Shown: in pieces, positions 22,224 through 32,939 of the stretch
How the letters are laid out: the number at the start of each line of letters is the position of its first letter
Position numbering within the stretch: the first letter of the stretch is position 1
Assembly (NCBI GenBank): GCA_963920705.1
Contig: OY987237.1
Location: 4,494,601 to 4,558,600 of the forward strand
DNA: 64,000 nt
Reading direction: 5' to 3'
DNA from: Odiellus spinosus
Taxonomy: Eukaryota > Arthropoda > Arachnida > Opiliones > Phalangiidae
Program-made: the position numbers and the translations under genes
Notes under the pieces: model-generated
The model's input: the letters and a program-made list of their open reading frames with translations, nothing else
Databases searched by the model: none
Told to the model about the DNA's origin: nothing

Positions 22224-24546
22224 AAAAAAATTTCATTTCTTCACGTTTGCTTTAAACGAAGCACGAGAAAAAAATAAAACCATTAGTCGCGTATGTTTAT
22301 ACCACAAAACTTAATTTTCAAAAACGAAATAAAATCGAGGAGGTAAAAATAGTGACGTCATTGATAACAATTTAAAGGGATTATGAGCTTTATATTATTA
22401 ATTCCCTTTGTGCTACGCACTTTTGGCTATCTCAACACCCGCCAATGATGGGATTTCGCTTAGCGGGCTAAGCTTATACTAAAGAGAGAATGCAGGATCA
22501 CGACCAATATCCTGAATTTCCTTCCCATATTAACAGATGAGGTAATAATTTTTCGTGGGCCTCGGAAGCGGACGTGTGAACTAGGACTAACAATGGACAC
22601 CCATCTCTTAATATATTAAGATGATTAACAATTCCTAACGTTCTTAAGCGTCCTCTAACGGAAAACTGGGGCAAAAATAGGTGCTAACAAATCCTCGTGC
22701 GTGGCTGCTATGGTTAGTGAGAAGCCAGACTTTGAAAGAGTATCCTTAAAAAAATTTTTTTTCGGGCAATCGAAATTTAATGCCTATACCACATTAAACG
22801 TTTTTTTATGATGTCCGCATTTTTAACGCAATCTAACCAAAAGTGTTCGATAATTCTTATATTCGCTAACCATTCAGAAAACTGCCGATCTTCTAAAATA
22901 CATTATTTCGGATTGATAACGCGAAAGTTATAATAAATAGAGAATTAAAAACAAACTTGAATTTATTCGTCGTTTTGGGAAGAATAGAACGTGTTAAGTA
23001 TGCAAACTTTCCGAATTTTAGAATTTTGTCGCTTATTGTGGGGTCGTATTTAAGGTTTTTCCATTTATTTTGAGAATGATTTTAAAGTCTAATATATTCT
23101 CCTAGAAAATGAACAATTTCAACTATTTAATTATTTAACAGTAATCAGAAGCCGATGAAACCCTCCTTTGAAGTCTACTACTCTAATGTTCCATATAGCG
23201 CGCCTCTCTGTATGGGTAAAATTCACAATTTTACGAGATCGGAGGGGTCCTACTTCATACCCCCTGTCTACGGAAAATTGGAAATTCTCTCTCTCCACAA
23301 ACGACGACGTTTTTTTTGACGAACTCCAAGGCTGCTAGAGATATTCGCTGGACGAGCTCCCGCTCCGAAAATATCTACCGTTAGGAGGCGTACGAATCGC
23401 GCTTTTTGAAAATAACCCATACAGAGAGGGGTAGACAAGACCAGGGAGTAATAGACTTCAAAGGAGGGTTTCATCGGCTTCTGATTTTACTTAAAGAATT
23501 TTGGGATTTTTCAATATTAAATAATGAAATTAAAAAATTTATATTTCAATTATTAAAAAAATCAAAATAGATACTTTTACAATTTACTTACAATTTAAAG
23601 GACTAAGTTAAAGGGTAGATCTCATTAAAATTCATATTTTGTTTCCTAATACAATGAATATGCACGGGAGAGCATAGTGAATATGGATAAGAACGAAAGT
23701 ATACAGCGTTGCCTTTGCCAAGGTATTTTAAAATTGTATCTTACAGTTTTAGATAGAAACAATATCCGATTTTTGATCATTTCCTTATCCGCGACGGCTC
23801 TTGTTGGCTGTGATGCGTGAACAGCTTAAAGGGAAACTATTAGTTAGAATTAAAACTCGTCATAACGTTTATCTAATTAACTGTAACCAAGCAGTATCAG
23901 CATCGTAAAATAATTATCACCTTGGTCAATACGTTCTGCGTAAAATTTGCACGCCTACCTCTACACGGATTTGCAGAGAACAGATATCCCACCAAATTAC
24001 GAATAAAAAATATGGAAAAATGGAAGCAAAATTATACAGATAGGAACCAATGAAAAACAATCAGAAAATTAATTATTAAGTGTGTTTTGTTTACTCGAAT
24101 TTAAATGGCGCTACTGTCTACGTACGTGTTTCGATAATTGGCGCTAAAAACATTCGGCATGTCGTAATTGAGGTTAGTTAATCGATTTTGTTGTTCCTCG
24201 TCAAAGTAACCGAATTTAATTTTTTATTTTTTAAATCCACATAATTTACTAAAACGGCTTCGTTATTTTAGGTTCAATATCGATTTTTACAGGAAGTGTG
24301 GCGCCATATCTCCAAAGCTGGGATTCAAAATGGTGGTCGACCCGGAAGAGGTGAAGTGCGAAATTTAAAAGCACCATTTTTTCTCGACTGAAATATTTTC
24401 GATTCATTTTTCTTTTACTAAATATAATTTTTTAGGGCCTAAGATATCTAAAAATGAATTTTTTCACGTATTTCATTCCATTTTATCCATTCTCCCTTCA
24501 AGAAATTCAATACTTATATTTTAAATTAAATTAATTTATTTTACGA
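22224..24546. other. Intergenic upstream of the EF-hand cluster
   Basis: Contains a MITE at 23144-23485 and the dispersed repeat at 23600-23830 shared with 13050-13290. A CGAGGAGGTAAAAA motif at 22336 resembles the element end at 22223. No protein-coding exon was recognised in the remainder. Confidence 0.5.
23144..23485. mobile_element. MITE-like element, 342 bp, ~40-bp terminal inverted repeats
   Basis: The ends ATCAGAAGCCGATGAAACCC and GGGTTTCATCGGCTTCTGAT are exact inverted copies, and pairing continues inward through CTCCTTTGAAGTCTA. An inner pair (CCTCTCTGTATGGGT with ACCCATACAGAGAGG) extends the foldback. There is no coding capacity. The target-site duplication is not clear. Confidence 0.85.
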
Positions 24547-24746
24547 TATGCGCATTTTAAAAATAAAAGAGGCGAAATCATCGTTAATTCTTGTAAACAT
24601 AAGCTAAACATTTAGCAGACCGCAGCTGATCCAGCATCGTCTCAATTTCTCTATCGTGAATTGATAACGAGATACGTATATAAATACACGGAAACCGACA
24701 TCTAATAATTACTCTTCTTGAATTGCTCTTGGAAGGAACGCGACTG
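24547..24746 (+). promoter_or_regulatory. Conserved promoter block and 5' non-coding exon, EF-hand gene 1
   Basis: Most diverged member of a block shared by all six cluster genes: GTTAATTCTTGTAAAC, a CAGACCGCAGCTGATC box, an ATTGATAA (GATA-type) site, a TATA box at 24677-24685, then a short leader ending at a splice donor at 24747. The acceptor at 24851-24852 joins it to the coding exon ten bases before the ATG. Confidence 0.75.
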
Positions 24747-24861
24747 GTAATACCTCACTATTTCTTATTTACTTATTTTTAGCTACACATATATTTATAT
24801 ACATATACATACATATGTATGTACATATAATTTCACCTACAAACATTTCCAGTTGTGGACC

Positions 24862-25344
24862 ATGAAGAACTTAACTCTGGCCCTAGCCCTGGTAGTAACA
24901 GTAGCGGTGCTTTTCCCAAGCCAGGTAGACAGCGAGTGCTGCAGAACTCAATGCGCTAATGACGTCTGCGAGGATTGCACTCCGACTACCCCCTGTTGAG
25001 GATATGGAAGTTGCAACATATTTTGCTGCGCTTGTAAATGCAGAACTGGCATAGGCTGTGAAAAATGTCGAAATTCTATAATGGAATTTATCCACAACGT
25101 TTTCTTCGGAAAAGAAGATGTAAAAGACAAAGAAGTTGACCACGCCGCGGACACGAGACAGTACTTGAACCAACTAATTGGCGCTTACGACCAAACCGGT
25201 GACGGTTCTCTGAATCTACAAGAGGTTCAAAAGTGGTGGTCGGTCGAAAATAAAGGAAGAAGAGGGGTCAACGTTGAAGTCGAATTTCGAAAGCTCGATA
25301 CGGACAACAACGGAAAATTGACCAAACGAGAAATTGATCCATAA
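24862..25344 (+). pseudogene. Secreted Cys-rich/EF-hand protein 1, in-frame TGA at a conserved Cys codon
   Basis: Reads from MKNLTLALALVVTVAVLF (signal peptide) through the Cys-rich domain and both EF-hands to EIDP, 160 sense-length codons, with one interruption: TGA at 24997-24999 in TPC*GYGSC. The intact paralogues have TGC here (PCCGYGKC). Otherwise the frame is uninterrupted. EF-hand 1 is DQTGDGSLNLQE and EF-hand 2 is DTDNNGKLTKRE; both have complete Ca-binding loops. As translated the product would stop at 45 residues. A single C-to-A change explains this, so a young pseudogene or null allele is the simplest reading. Selenocysteine or readthrough would be required for function, and no SECIS-like element was apparent downstream. 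It is most similar to gene 6 in having extra sequence (RTGIGCEKCRNS) before the EF-hands. Confidence 0.8.
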
Positions 25345-26475
25345 ATAAATTGTAAAAGAAAACAATAAATAATAATCAGAATAATTCGAAATTAAATTGG
25401 CTTTGATTGGTTTATTTATAGTTGCATTTTCTTCTTATCGGCACTTTTCAAATTTATTTTATAACTTACAAGATCACTTGTTTGCGGTAAAATTCGTTTA
25501 GTCGAAATTTTGATTCCTAAAAGAAACTCAAAAGCTGTTCCATTTCGAGCTCCAAGTTTCCATTTAAAAAATAGGCAATTATTTATCTTTTTTAAATTCG
25601 ATCCACCCAAAATTAGCTCAGAATCAAGAGGGCAGAATTCCATATTTAGATTGTTTCACGTTTTCAATCGGAGCGTGATCGGATCAAAAGGAGAGTGTGT
25701 TCATCTATGGACACGGTTTTGTTCATGGACAATTTAACTTAACCGGGAGGGGTTAGGTGCCCCCCCCCCCCCCATAGATAAATACGTAAACCAAATAGAC
25801 AAATTCATAAATTCACAAAGATAAAAGTGAAAGTAAAGCCCCGTTTTCAATCAAGTTTTTCAAGCTTCTGCTTTCGCTTTTCCAAGAGAAGCTGATAACG
25901 TAACACGTGGGTTAAACGAAAAGCTTGATTTAAGCCTCACCTTTGATTTGACGCAACATCTCGATTCTTGGCCAAAAAAAAAAAAATAAATAAATAAAAT
26001 AAAAATAAAATAAAATAAAAATAGTTATGTAGAAGCTACAGGGCGTCTAGCCTCCAAGTAGAGTTGCCTGTTAAGATTGTTTTGGCCAAGAATTTAGTTT
26101 TTACGTCAAAACTAAGATATATTCACATTGGTTTTGACGCGTAAGCTAGATTCTTGGCCATCAAATCTCTGGTTGAACGGAGGGGTTTGTAGGTAGGTAA
26201 GCGGTTTGCAAAACAGCGTTTCCCAGTTCAGCATGTGTCAAAACAGCGGTGTCTTAGAACATCGATTGTCAAAATAAACACACACCGCCAAGCATTGAAG
26301 TAAACTATATACTATTCGTATAGTATGTTCCATTCCAGCAGGACTATTTCTCTCTTCAACGTGGGAGTTGCCAAATAATATTTAATTCTGTATATGTTAT
26401 TATATCTTAAAAGAAAAAATAAAATATAATTCACGTGAATTTGAAATAGTCGCGAGATCTAATTTTTAATTTAAG
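25345..26475. other. Intergenic, dispersed repeats between EF-hand genes 1 and 2
   Basis: Contains AATAAA signals near 25365 and a 14-C run (25760-25773). An A-rich simple tract lies at 25974-26020. A module with AAGCTTCTGCTTTCG (25862) and one with AGAAGCTAC-GGGCGTCTAGCC (about 26031) recur beside the other paralogues (27010/27550, 38815, 41490/41730, 43950/44165), marking segmental duplication. No gene was recognised; the frame at 25510-25737 has no known domain. Confidence 0.6.
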
Positions 26476-26711
26476 CATAGAGACTTTTAACATAGGGAGT
26501 GCAAAGTAGAGGCGAAGATGTAGCTCAAAACAACCGTTGTAAAAGGCCGGGTCAATTTCCGGTATAGCATCCCTCTAATGCGGGTGACGTCATGAGACCG
26601 AAAGTTGGCCAGACCAGTTATAAGCATTGGCAAAGGTTGCTTGGGGAGCTACATCTCGTTTTGCCTTGCCAAAGGCATGAGTTTCCACTCCCTTTGTTAA
26701 AAGTCTCTATG
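26476..26711. mobile_element. MITE, 236 bp, with 7-bp target duplication
   Basis: Terminal inverted repeats CATAGAGACTTTTAACATAG and TTGTTAAAAGTCTCTATG (continuing with GGGAGTG/CACTCCC) are flanked on both sides by ATTTAAG (26469-26475 and 26712-26718). The related uninserted sequence at about 40790-40830 shows one continuous copy of the flanks, which confirms insertion. A truncated end of the same family occurs at 38881-38905. Confidence 0.85.
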
Positions 26712-26718
26712 ATTTAAG

Positions 26719-27240
26719 TAACCATATCGATCCACCGAAGAAGGGCCTCGGTTCAAAACGTCTCGTAAAAAACGTTTTCTATAAATACCGTATTGTTTTC
26801 TATGTAAAAAAAAAAACCCCATAATTTCTACTCCATTTTTAACCACGGTAAAAGACAAGTTTAATGAAAATTAAATAACAATTCAATAAGAAGCCACACT
26901 CCGAGAGGGCATGTTGACCCTCCCCAAATCTTTAACGAAATCCCCAAATCTCTATAGCACACACACTACACGCTACAATATAGTAGCCAATACCTCCCTA
27001 GGGGTTTTCAAGCTTCCGCTTTCGCTTTCCCCAAGAGAAGCTTATATCAAATCAATTTAATATATTAAATTCGTTCTGTTACTTGAAGCCTGATAACGTC
27101 CAGGTTAAACGAACAGCTTGATTTAAGCTTCACCTTTGATTTGACGCAAAGGGTTGATTCTTAACCAAAAAATCTTCATTGAAAACTCGACTTAAGGGTC
27201 AAGCCCTATCTTGGGTAAGAATATGAAATACCGGTGGTGC
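26719..27240. other. Duplicated intergenic segment
   Basis: Contains the AAGAAGGGCCTCGG...AACGTCTCGTAAA motif (26745) that also occurs at 40830-40880, and an AAGCTTCCGCTTTCG module (27010). The sequence CCCATAATTTCTAC at 26818 is the empty site of the element at 40914-41102. No gene seen. Confidence 0.6.
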
Positions 27241-27247
27241 ATTATAC

Positions 27248-27539
27248 CAAGAAGGATCAGATAAGGAGAGGAAAAGTGGGAACGGCGCGGCTCCTACTGT
27301 GTCGGCCTAAACTCCCACTCTGGGAGAACGGGGGACAGACGGGGGTAGAGATGCTTCGTGGTAAATTGTTGTCACGTGGGTAAAACGAATCCTTTATGAG
27401 ACGCGCTAGCTAGCGACCACGTGACAACAGTTTACCTCGAGAATTTCCTATCCCCCCTTTCCACCCGAGTGGGAGGTTGGCTCTTCTCTCTCTAACTCAT
27501 CGCAGCCCCACTTTTCCTCTCCTTATCTGATCCTTCTTG
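27248..27539. mobile_element. MITE, 292 bp, CAAGAAGGATCAG ends, 7-bp target duplication
   Basis: Terminal inverted repeats of about 33 bp begin CAAGAAGGATCAGATAAGG and end CCTTATCTGATCCTTCTTG. Flanking duplication ATTATAC at 27241-27247 and 27540-27546. Segmental paralogues at about 41710 and 44156 lack the element. A second copy of exactly the same length, in the opposite orientation, lies in an MFSD12 intron (62825-63116). Confidence 0.92.
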
Positions 27540-27546
27540 ATTATAC

Positions 27547-28081
27547 TTAGGTAGAAGCTACACGGCGTCTAGCCTCCAACTAGGGTTGCCTGTTAAGATT
27601 TTTATGGTCAGCAATTTAGTTTTTGCGTCAAAGCTAAGGTAAATTCACATTGGTTTTAACGCAATGGTTGGAAACTGGGCTTTACCCAAGGTGGAAGGAG
27701 TCCCCATTCGCTCATAATTCTCTGTAGCAATTTACGAATCTGACTAAATTGAGACCAAAATGGTAAAATGAGATTCAAATTTTGACCAATGAAAAACCAA
27801 ACCTTCGTCATCACTCTTCATTTATCTTATTTTAAGAACTTTGTGGCGTTATCTTTCGAAAAAGATTTTACCTCAATAATCTTTAGAATTAGTTGCGAGA
27901 AATTATATTATTTGTAAGAATTCTTTCTTTCGCGGGAAGTTTTTTTTTTGTATTATTTTGACCAGGATGTTAATTAGAAAAATGCAAACTATTGAGATAT
28001 TCCCCGTAATGATTGAAAACAGGGTATTTTACTCTTCGCTTACTCTTAAGAAATTCAATACTTTAAAAAACAATTCTACGA
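27547..28081. other. Upstream flank of EF-hand gene 2
   Basis: Segmentally duplicated: the stretch around ACCAAAATGGTAAAATGAG and ATTCTTTCTTTCGCG recurs upstream of genes 3, 4 and 5 (about 38900, 41900 and 44430). No coding exon recognised. Confidence 0.6.
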
Positions 28082-28272
28082 GATACGAATTTTAAAATTG
28101 AACGAGCCGAAATCATCGTTAATTCTTGTAAACGTACGCTAAACATTCAGCAGACCGCAGCTGATCGTCTAAAAAAACGCTATCACGCATTGATAAGAAT
28201 AAACATATATAAACAAGGAGACCAGCCTCTGAAAATATTCTTCTCGAATAGTTTTTGGAAGGAAGGCAAACG
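28082..28272 (+). promoter_or_regulatory. Conserved promoter block and 5' non-coding exon, EF-hand gene 2
   Basis: Contains a CATCGTTAATTCTTGTAAAC forkhead-like site, CTAAACATTCAGCAGACCGC, an E-box CAGCTG, ATTGATAAGAATAAAC (GATA type) and a TATA box ATATATAAAC (28205-28214). The leader exon ends at a GT donor at 28273. This block is nearly identical to that of gene 3. Confidence 0.85.
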
Positions 28273-28717
28273 GTAAATACCTCAATATTTGTTATTTAAA
28301 TATTTTTAACTCCGCTAGTTATTACTTAATGAATTTTTGAATTATCATTTGAAAGAGGTTATTCACTTCAAAATTAATTTATATTTCTATTATTTTAAAA
28401 ACAAAATATACTATTTTCATTAAAAAAATTAGTCTTATAAAGTTTTGACGCAAAGGCTAGATTATTGACCAAATAATCTTGATTAAAAACGCGACTTAAT
28501 TACCCTTAAAATTGAACGATTCTTCAAAGCTCTTGAATGTCGTCTTCTTCGCGCGTGATAAGCCAATCATGGCCAGAACACACGGTTAATACACGATTTA
28601 AAATATGACTTTAAAATTTTTAGGTCTAATTATACGCAACTATATCATCATTTAGAAATTATGAAACTAGATTTTTTATATCGCAATTATTTCCTAGAAA
28701 ACTACATCCGCTTCATC

Positions 28718-29176
28718 ATGAAGACCCTATTTGTCGCGCTAGCGCTGGTTATTGCCGTAGCCGTGCTTTTCCCTGACCAAGTGGAGAGTGTGTGCTGTAA
28801 TTCTTGCAGAAACAAATGCATGGACAACACTGTCGCGACGCCCTGTTGCGGGTATGGAAAGTGCAACGTATTTTGTTGCAATTGCGATGGAGGATGCAGA
28901 GGGTGTAGAAATTACTCTTTGATTGGATACATTCGCAACATATTCTTCGGAAAGGATGAAAATGAAGTTGATCCCGAAGCAGAGTCTATAGAGTACGTGA
29001 ACGAATTAATTGAAACTTACGACCAAACCGGTGACGGTGCAATGAATCTACAAGAGTTTAGAACCTGGTTGTCATTCAAAAGTAAAGGAAAAGGCGGGCT
29101 CAACGTTGAAGCTGAATTCCGAAAACTCGACACGGACAACAACGGAAAATTGACCAAACAAGAAATTGATCCATAA
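28718..29176 (+). CDS. Secreted Cys-rich/EF-hand protein 2
   Basis: 152 residues from the ATG at 28718. This start is preferred over an in-frame upstream ATG at 28661, because an acceptor at 28696-28697 just before AAAACTACATCC and alignment of all paralogues place the upstream codons in the 5' intron. Residues 1-23 form a signal peptide (MKTLFVALALVIAVAVLFPD). Residues 25-62 contain 12 cysteines (CC, C, C, CC, C, CC, C, C, C), which probably form disulfides. After a linker come EF-hand 1 (DQTGDGAMNLQE) and EF-hand 2 (DTDNNGKLTKQE), both with complete ligand positions 1, 3, 5 and 12. The protein ends in EIDP. The product is predicted to be extracellular and calcium-binding. I recognise no named family with this layout. 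It is one of six same-strand tandem copies. Confidence 0.88.
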   Translation: MKTLFVALALVIAVAVLFPDQVESVCCNSCRNKCMDNTVATPCCGYGKCNVFCCNCDGGCRGCRNYSLIGYIRNIFFGKDENEVDPEAESIEYVNELIETYDQTGDGAMNLQEFRTWLSFKSKGKGGLNVEAEFRKLDTDNNGKLTKQEIDP

Positions 29177-30675
29177 ATATGTCTTAGGACAAATTAAACG
29201 TTCGCTATTCGATAAATTTAAAAGACGATAGTAAAATAATATTAAACGATCATTCATATTTGGACGAATTTAATTTATACCATAAGCCGATGATAACACT
29301 TAATTAGCGCTGGTATGGCAATATGTCAGTTCCTACATACCATAAGGAGAGCCAATTTCGCCCTACGAAAAATGGTTTTGGAAAAGCGACTTCAGCATCT
29401 GTCACACATTTTAACACTGTTTTACTGTGAAAAGGGTACTATTTTTTTTTAATATTAACCGACTATTTGCGTATAATAATACTAAATAAGAATTGACAAG
29501 TTGCAACTTTATTTACGCAATAAATATATTGCGTAAATAAAGTTGCAACTTGTCAATTCTTATTTAGTAAAAGGGTACTAGTTACATAAGCTAAGTTACA
29601 CTAGAGACATCTACAGCCGCGTTCATACTAGACTTCGGAAGCAATTTAAACCGTTTCAAAACGTTTCGCTGCCATCGCTGGAGTCGTGTGAATTATGGGA
29701 TTATGTGGGAACTGTATAGGCCAATGACTAAAGGAACTCTATAACATGTCATAATCGCGAGAAGTCATAAACAGTATTTATCTAAAGAATACTAGGTTTA
29801 AAAACAGTAGTTTTTATCCAAAAAGTTTACTAATATACTTAAAAAATTATACGACTAGTTCTAGAGACACGTGATCATCAACGGATGATTCAACTTCCGA
29901 TGAACTATAATCGTTTTGATCAGAATTCTCATCATTTGTGTCGCTTTCGAGTTCATACACGTATATGGCTGTATTTCTGCCATTATTGCTTTTAACGCCT
30001 CAAATTTTGGATAGTATTATAGTTTAAGATCTAGTTTATATTAATAAAAAAACCGCGAAACGTTTACGTTTAAACTTTTCCCAGGAAACGCGAATCAAAA
30101 CGGATTTTTTAGCGTTATTTTCTATGGTGAGAGTAAATTCGATCGTAAAACTGACGTCACGCGTCCGCCGGCACTTTCTGGATTATTTTCAATTTTTGAA
30201 AAGGAAAATCACGTGCTGGCGCGAGAGGAGGCCCGAATTGAGACAGAGGTTGCATGTGAACTTAAAGACCCAAAATAGGACGCCGCTATAATTCTTTTAC
30301 GTATGATAGCCATAATCGCTTTGAAACCATGTCGAAAGTTGAACAACTTTTTCAGATAATAATTACGTTTAATTATTAAGGATACTTATTTCCAATAAAA
30401 AAAAAAATTCTAATAAATGAATTCGAATATTTCAGAGTCTCTAATTAAGCTATCTTTGTTGTTATAACCATATTTGCGGTTGGCGTTGGTGTTGAAATTT
30501 CACAGGGAGTAGAATACAATGACGTTTTTCATACAATGATTGAGGTCGTGATCTCCAGGGCACATCGTACTAAACTAACCTAACTTCACGCTGAATCTGA
30601 TATAGGGTCATTCCGTACCATATGATCCAGTGAAGTCATCACGGATTTTTGTTTTTTAAAATTAATCCGCCTATT
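29177..30675. other. Intergenic downstream of EF-hand gene 2
   Basis: Holds a 3' flank shared with genes 3-5 (ATACCATAAGCCGATGATA motif), a perfect 40-bp-arm palindrome at 29481-29568 and a dispersed repeat around CGCGTTCATACTAGACTTCGG (about 29620). The end, about 30481-30672, is a segmental copy of 46440-46600. No gene seen. Confidence 0.6.
29481..29568. repeat. Perfect 40-bp inverted repeat with 8-bp loop
   Basis: Arms 29481-29520 and 29529-29568 are exact reverse complements, starting ACTAAATAAGAATTGAC, with TAAATATA between them. AAAAGGGTACTA occurs on both sides (about 29436 and 29570), like a 12-bp target duplication. The corresponding place beside genes 4 and 5 lacks the hairpin. Confidence 0.95.
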
Positions 30676-31346
30676 TATCTATAGTAGGATCCAACCTTGG
30701 AAAGGGTAACTTTTAACACCTCAGCTAGAGTTGTAACCCTACTCCGCGCGGAACGGTACAACAACACCATGCTAAATAGTTCCAGCCCGCGGTTTTTAAA
30801 TGTTAAGATCTTGGCGTGAAGATTTATCCTATAACAGAGGGGGGGGGGTTTCCATTTGGATGAGTTTTTTTAAACCCTAGATAATCTGGTTTAGTTGCTG
30901 TTTTATGCAATGAATTTTATTGGTTTAATTAATTTGTTACTAAAACACAAAATAACTTAGATTTAAATTGGTAATAAAATTTTTTATTACCAATATCCAT
31001 TGTCGCTAAGCCTAAGCCAAGTCTTAACTTTATTTAAAATATACCGAAGGCGAAGTCCGAAACGTGACCTTGCTCTCCCAGCGATAAAAAAAAGGCGAAA
31101 GAAAGCCGAAGGGCGAATATTTCCTCGTGCGTGGTCGCGCTCGATTCGCCTCGTGAGCTCTTTCTCTACGGCGGGAGGCTTTCCCCCACCGATTGACTTC
31201 CCCTTCCCGGCGCTTTTTAAAATAGTACAAGTTAAAGTAGTATAGGCTCTATTTATTATGGTCAATTTTGTATCGTTCCACGCGAAGTACAATTTTACGA
31301 GGGCGTTAAAAGTTACCCTTTCCAAGGTTGGATCCTACTATAGATA
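30676..31346. mobile_element. MITE-like element, 671 bp, ~42-bp terminal inverted repeats
   Basis: The ends TATCTATAGTAGGATCCAAC and GTTGGATCCTACTATAGATA pair exactly, and the pairing runs inward through CTTGGAAAGGGTAACTTTTAAC with few differences. The interior has a GC-richer stretch (31040-31210) whose overlapping frames on both strands have no recognisable domain; a 10-G run lies at 30840-30849. No transposase. Confidence 0.85.
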
Positions 31347-32888
31347 TTATATCAAAAATGTCTTTGCGAACAAAGACCCAGAAGGACATGTTATGGCCTT
31401 GAATGTCTGAAGTGACAGATATTTAATTTTCTTTTAAAACATTAAATTTAAATACAATTAAATTTTCTTTTAAAACATGAAATTTAAATACAATTAGATT
31501 TTCTTTTAAAACGAAATTTAAATATAATCACAATCTGGCACGATTTAGAGTTTCAAATTTCAATACAACTGATTTTATTCACTCGGAAATATTTAAGAAA
31601 AACATAACAGACGATTTTCTCCCATTGACGCTTAACATTAAATTTCGCTTGATTATTTTTCAGGGAAAACGTGTATTGAACTGTTATTTTTCAGTATAAC
31701 GTGAGTCCACTTTATGTTTTCTTAGTTTAACCCGAATTTCCACGACTCGCAATTGAACGGATCGTTAAAAATACTCCCGGTTTATTGGAATGGGTATATG
31801 ATAAAGGGAAATGTGTTTTTTAAAGCCCGTTTAAAGTCACCTTCTTTTCTAACTTAGCAGACGACGCAAACCATAACAATTTGTACTTTCAAAGCTATAT
31901 TGCGCGCGCGAGGGAAGAGAACTTCAAAGCGACGAATTTTAGAGCGGATAAGGTTTTTAAATAAATTGTAATACTTTCATTTTTCTTTTCATTAAAACCG
32001 TACAATTAAAATGATGATTTCCATAAGGGACCACTAATTAGTTATTAGGAGTTATAAAAAAAACATTATCCATGGATTAGGTTTGTTCGTTTGCAATCCA
32101 AATTAAAAATTAAAATATGGGGAATTTTTATTCCCTTTAAATTCCTTGTATAAGCATCCGTAAGCTAACATGAACGAATTGCCTCGACTAAAGTCGAGGA
32201 GTTGTAATAAAACATTATCCATGGATTAGGTTTGTTCGTTTGCAACCTAGATTAAAAATTAAAATATGGGGAATTTTTTTCCCTTTAAATTCCTTGATAA
32301 GCATTCATAAGCTAACATGAACGAATTGCCTCGACTAAAGTCGAACAGTTATAATAAAGCATTATCCATAGAAAACATTATCCAATTAAGGTATGAGATC
32401 AGATCATAGAACTTTGAGTCTAGCCTAAAGCCAAAGCTAAATTAAGTATATTTTTCTATCGAACGAAAAGTTTCCTTTTGTTTGACACGTAATCCCTGAA
32501 AAATAATCAAGCGAAATTTAATGTTAAGCGTCAATGGGAGAAAATCGTCTGTTATGTTTTTCTTAAATATTTCCGAGTGAATAAAATCAGTTGTATTGAA
32601 ATTTGAAACTCTAAATCGTGCCAGATTGTGATTATATTTAAATTTCGTTTTAAAAGAAAATCTAATTGTATTTAAATTTCATGTTTTAAAAGAAAATTTA
32701 ATTGTATTTAAATTTAATGTTTTAAAAGAAAATTAAATATCTGTCACTTCAGACATTCAAGGCCATAACATGTCCTTCTGGGTCTTTGTTCGCAAAGACA
32801 TTTTTGATATAATATCTGTCACTTCAGACATTCAAGGCCATAACATGTCCTTCTGGGTCTTTGTTCGCAAAGACATTTTTGATATAAT
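31347..32888. mobile_element. Foldback element, ~325-bp inverted arms, repeated right end
   Basis: Arms 31347-31676 and 32493-32813 are close inverted copies with ends ATTATATCAAAAATGTC / GACATTTTTGATATAAT. The right end is followed by a second direct copy of its last ~73 bp (32816-32888, CTGTCACTTCAGACATTC onward) and the start of a third. The interior contains two direct ~150-bp copies (about 32048-32200 and 32205-32345) sharing ACATTATCCATGGATTAGG and GCCTCGACTAAAGTCGA. No coding capacity. Confidence 0.85.
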
Positions 32889-32939
32889 ATCTGTCACTTC
32901 AGTCTAACACGAAAGTGTTAACTTCTATATTAAAAGACT

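Noticed and set aside
24997-24999. Selenoprotein interpretation of cluster gene 1
   Set aside because: Not adopted as the call: no paralogue has TGA, no SECIS-like element was seen, and a single C-to-A change explains it. Kept only as a testable alternative.
28661-28717. Upstream in-frame ATG extending EF-hand proteins 2, 3 and 4
   Set aside because: The extra residues precede a conserved splice acceptor shared with gene 6, and they would bury the signal peptide.
30987-31325. GC-richer overlapping frames on both strands
   Set aside because: They lie entirely inside the 671-bp inverted-repeat element, have no recognisable domain and overlap each other on opposite strands.
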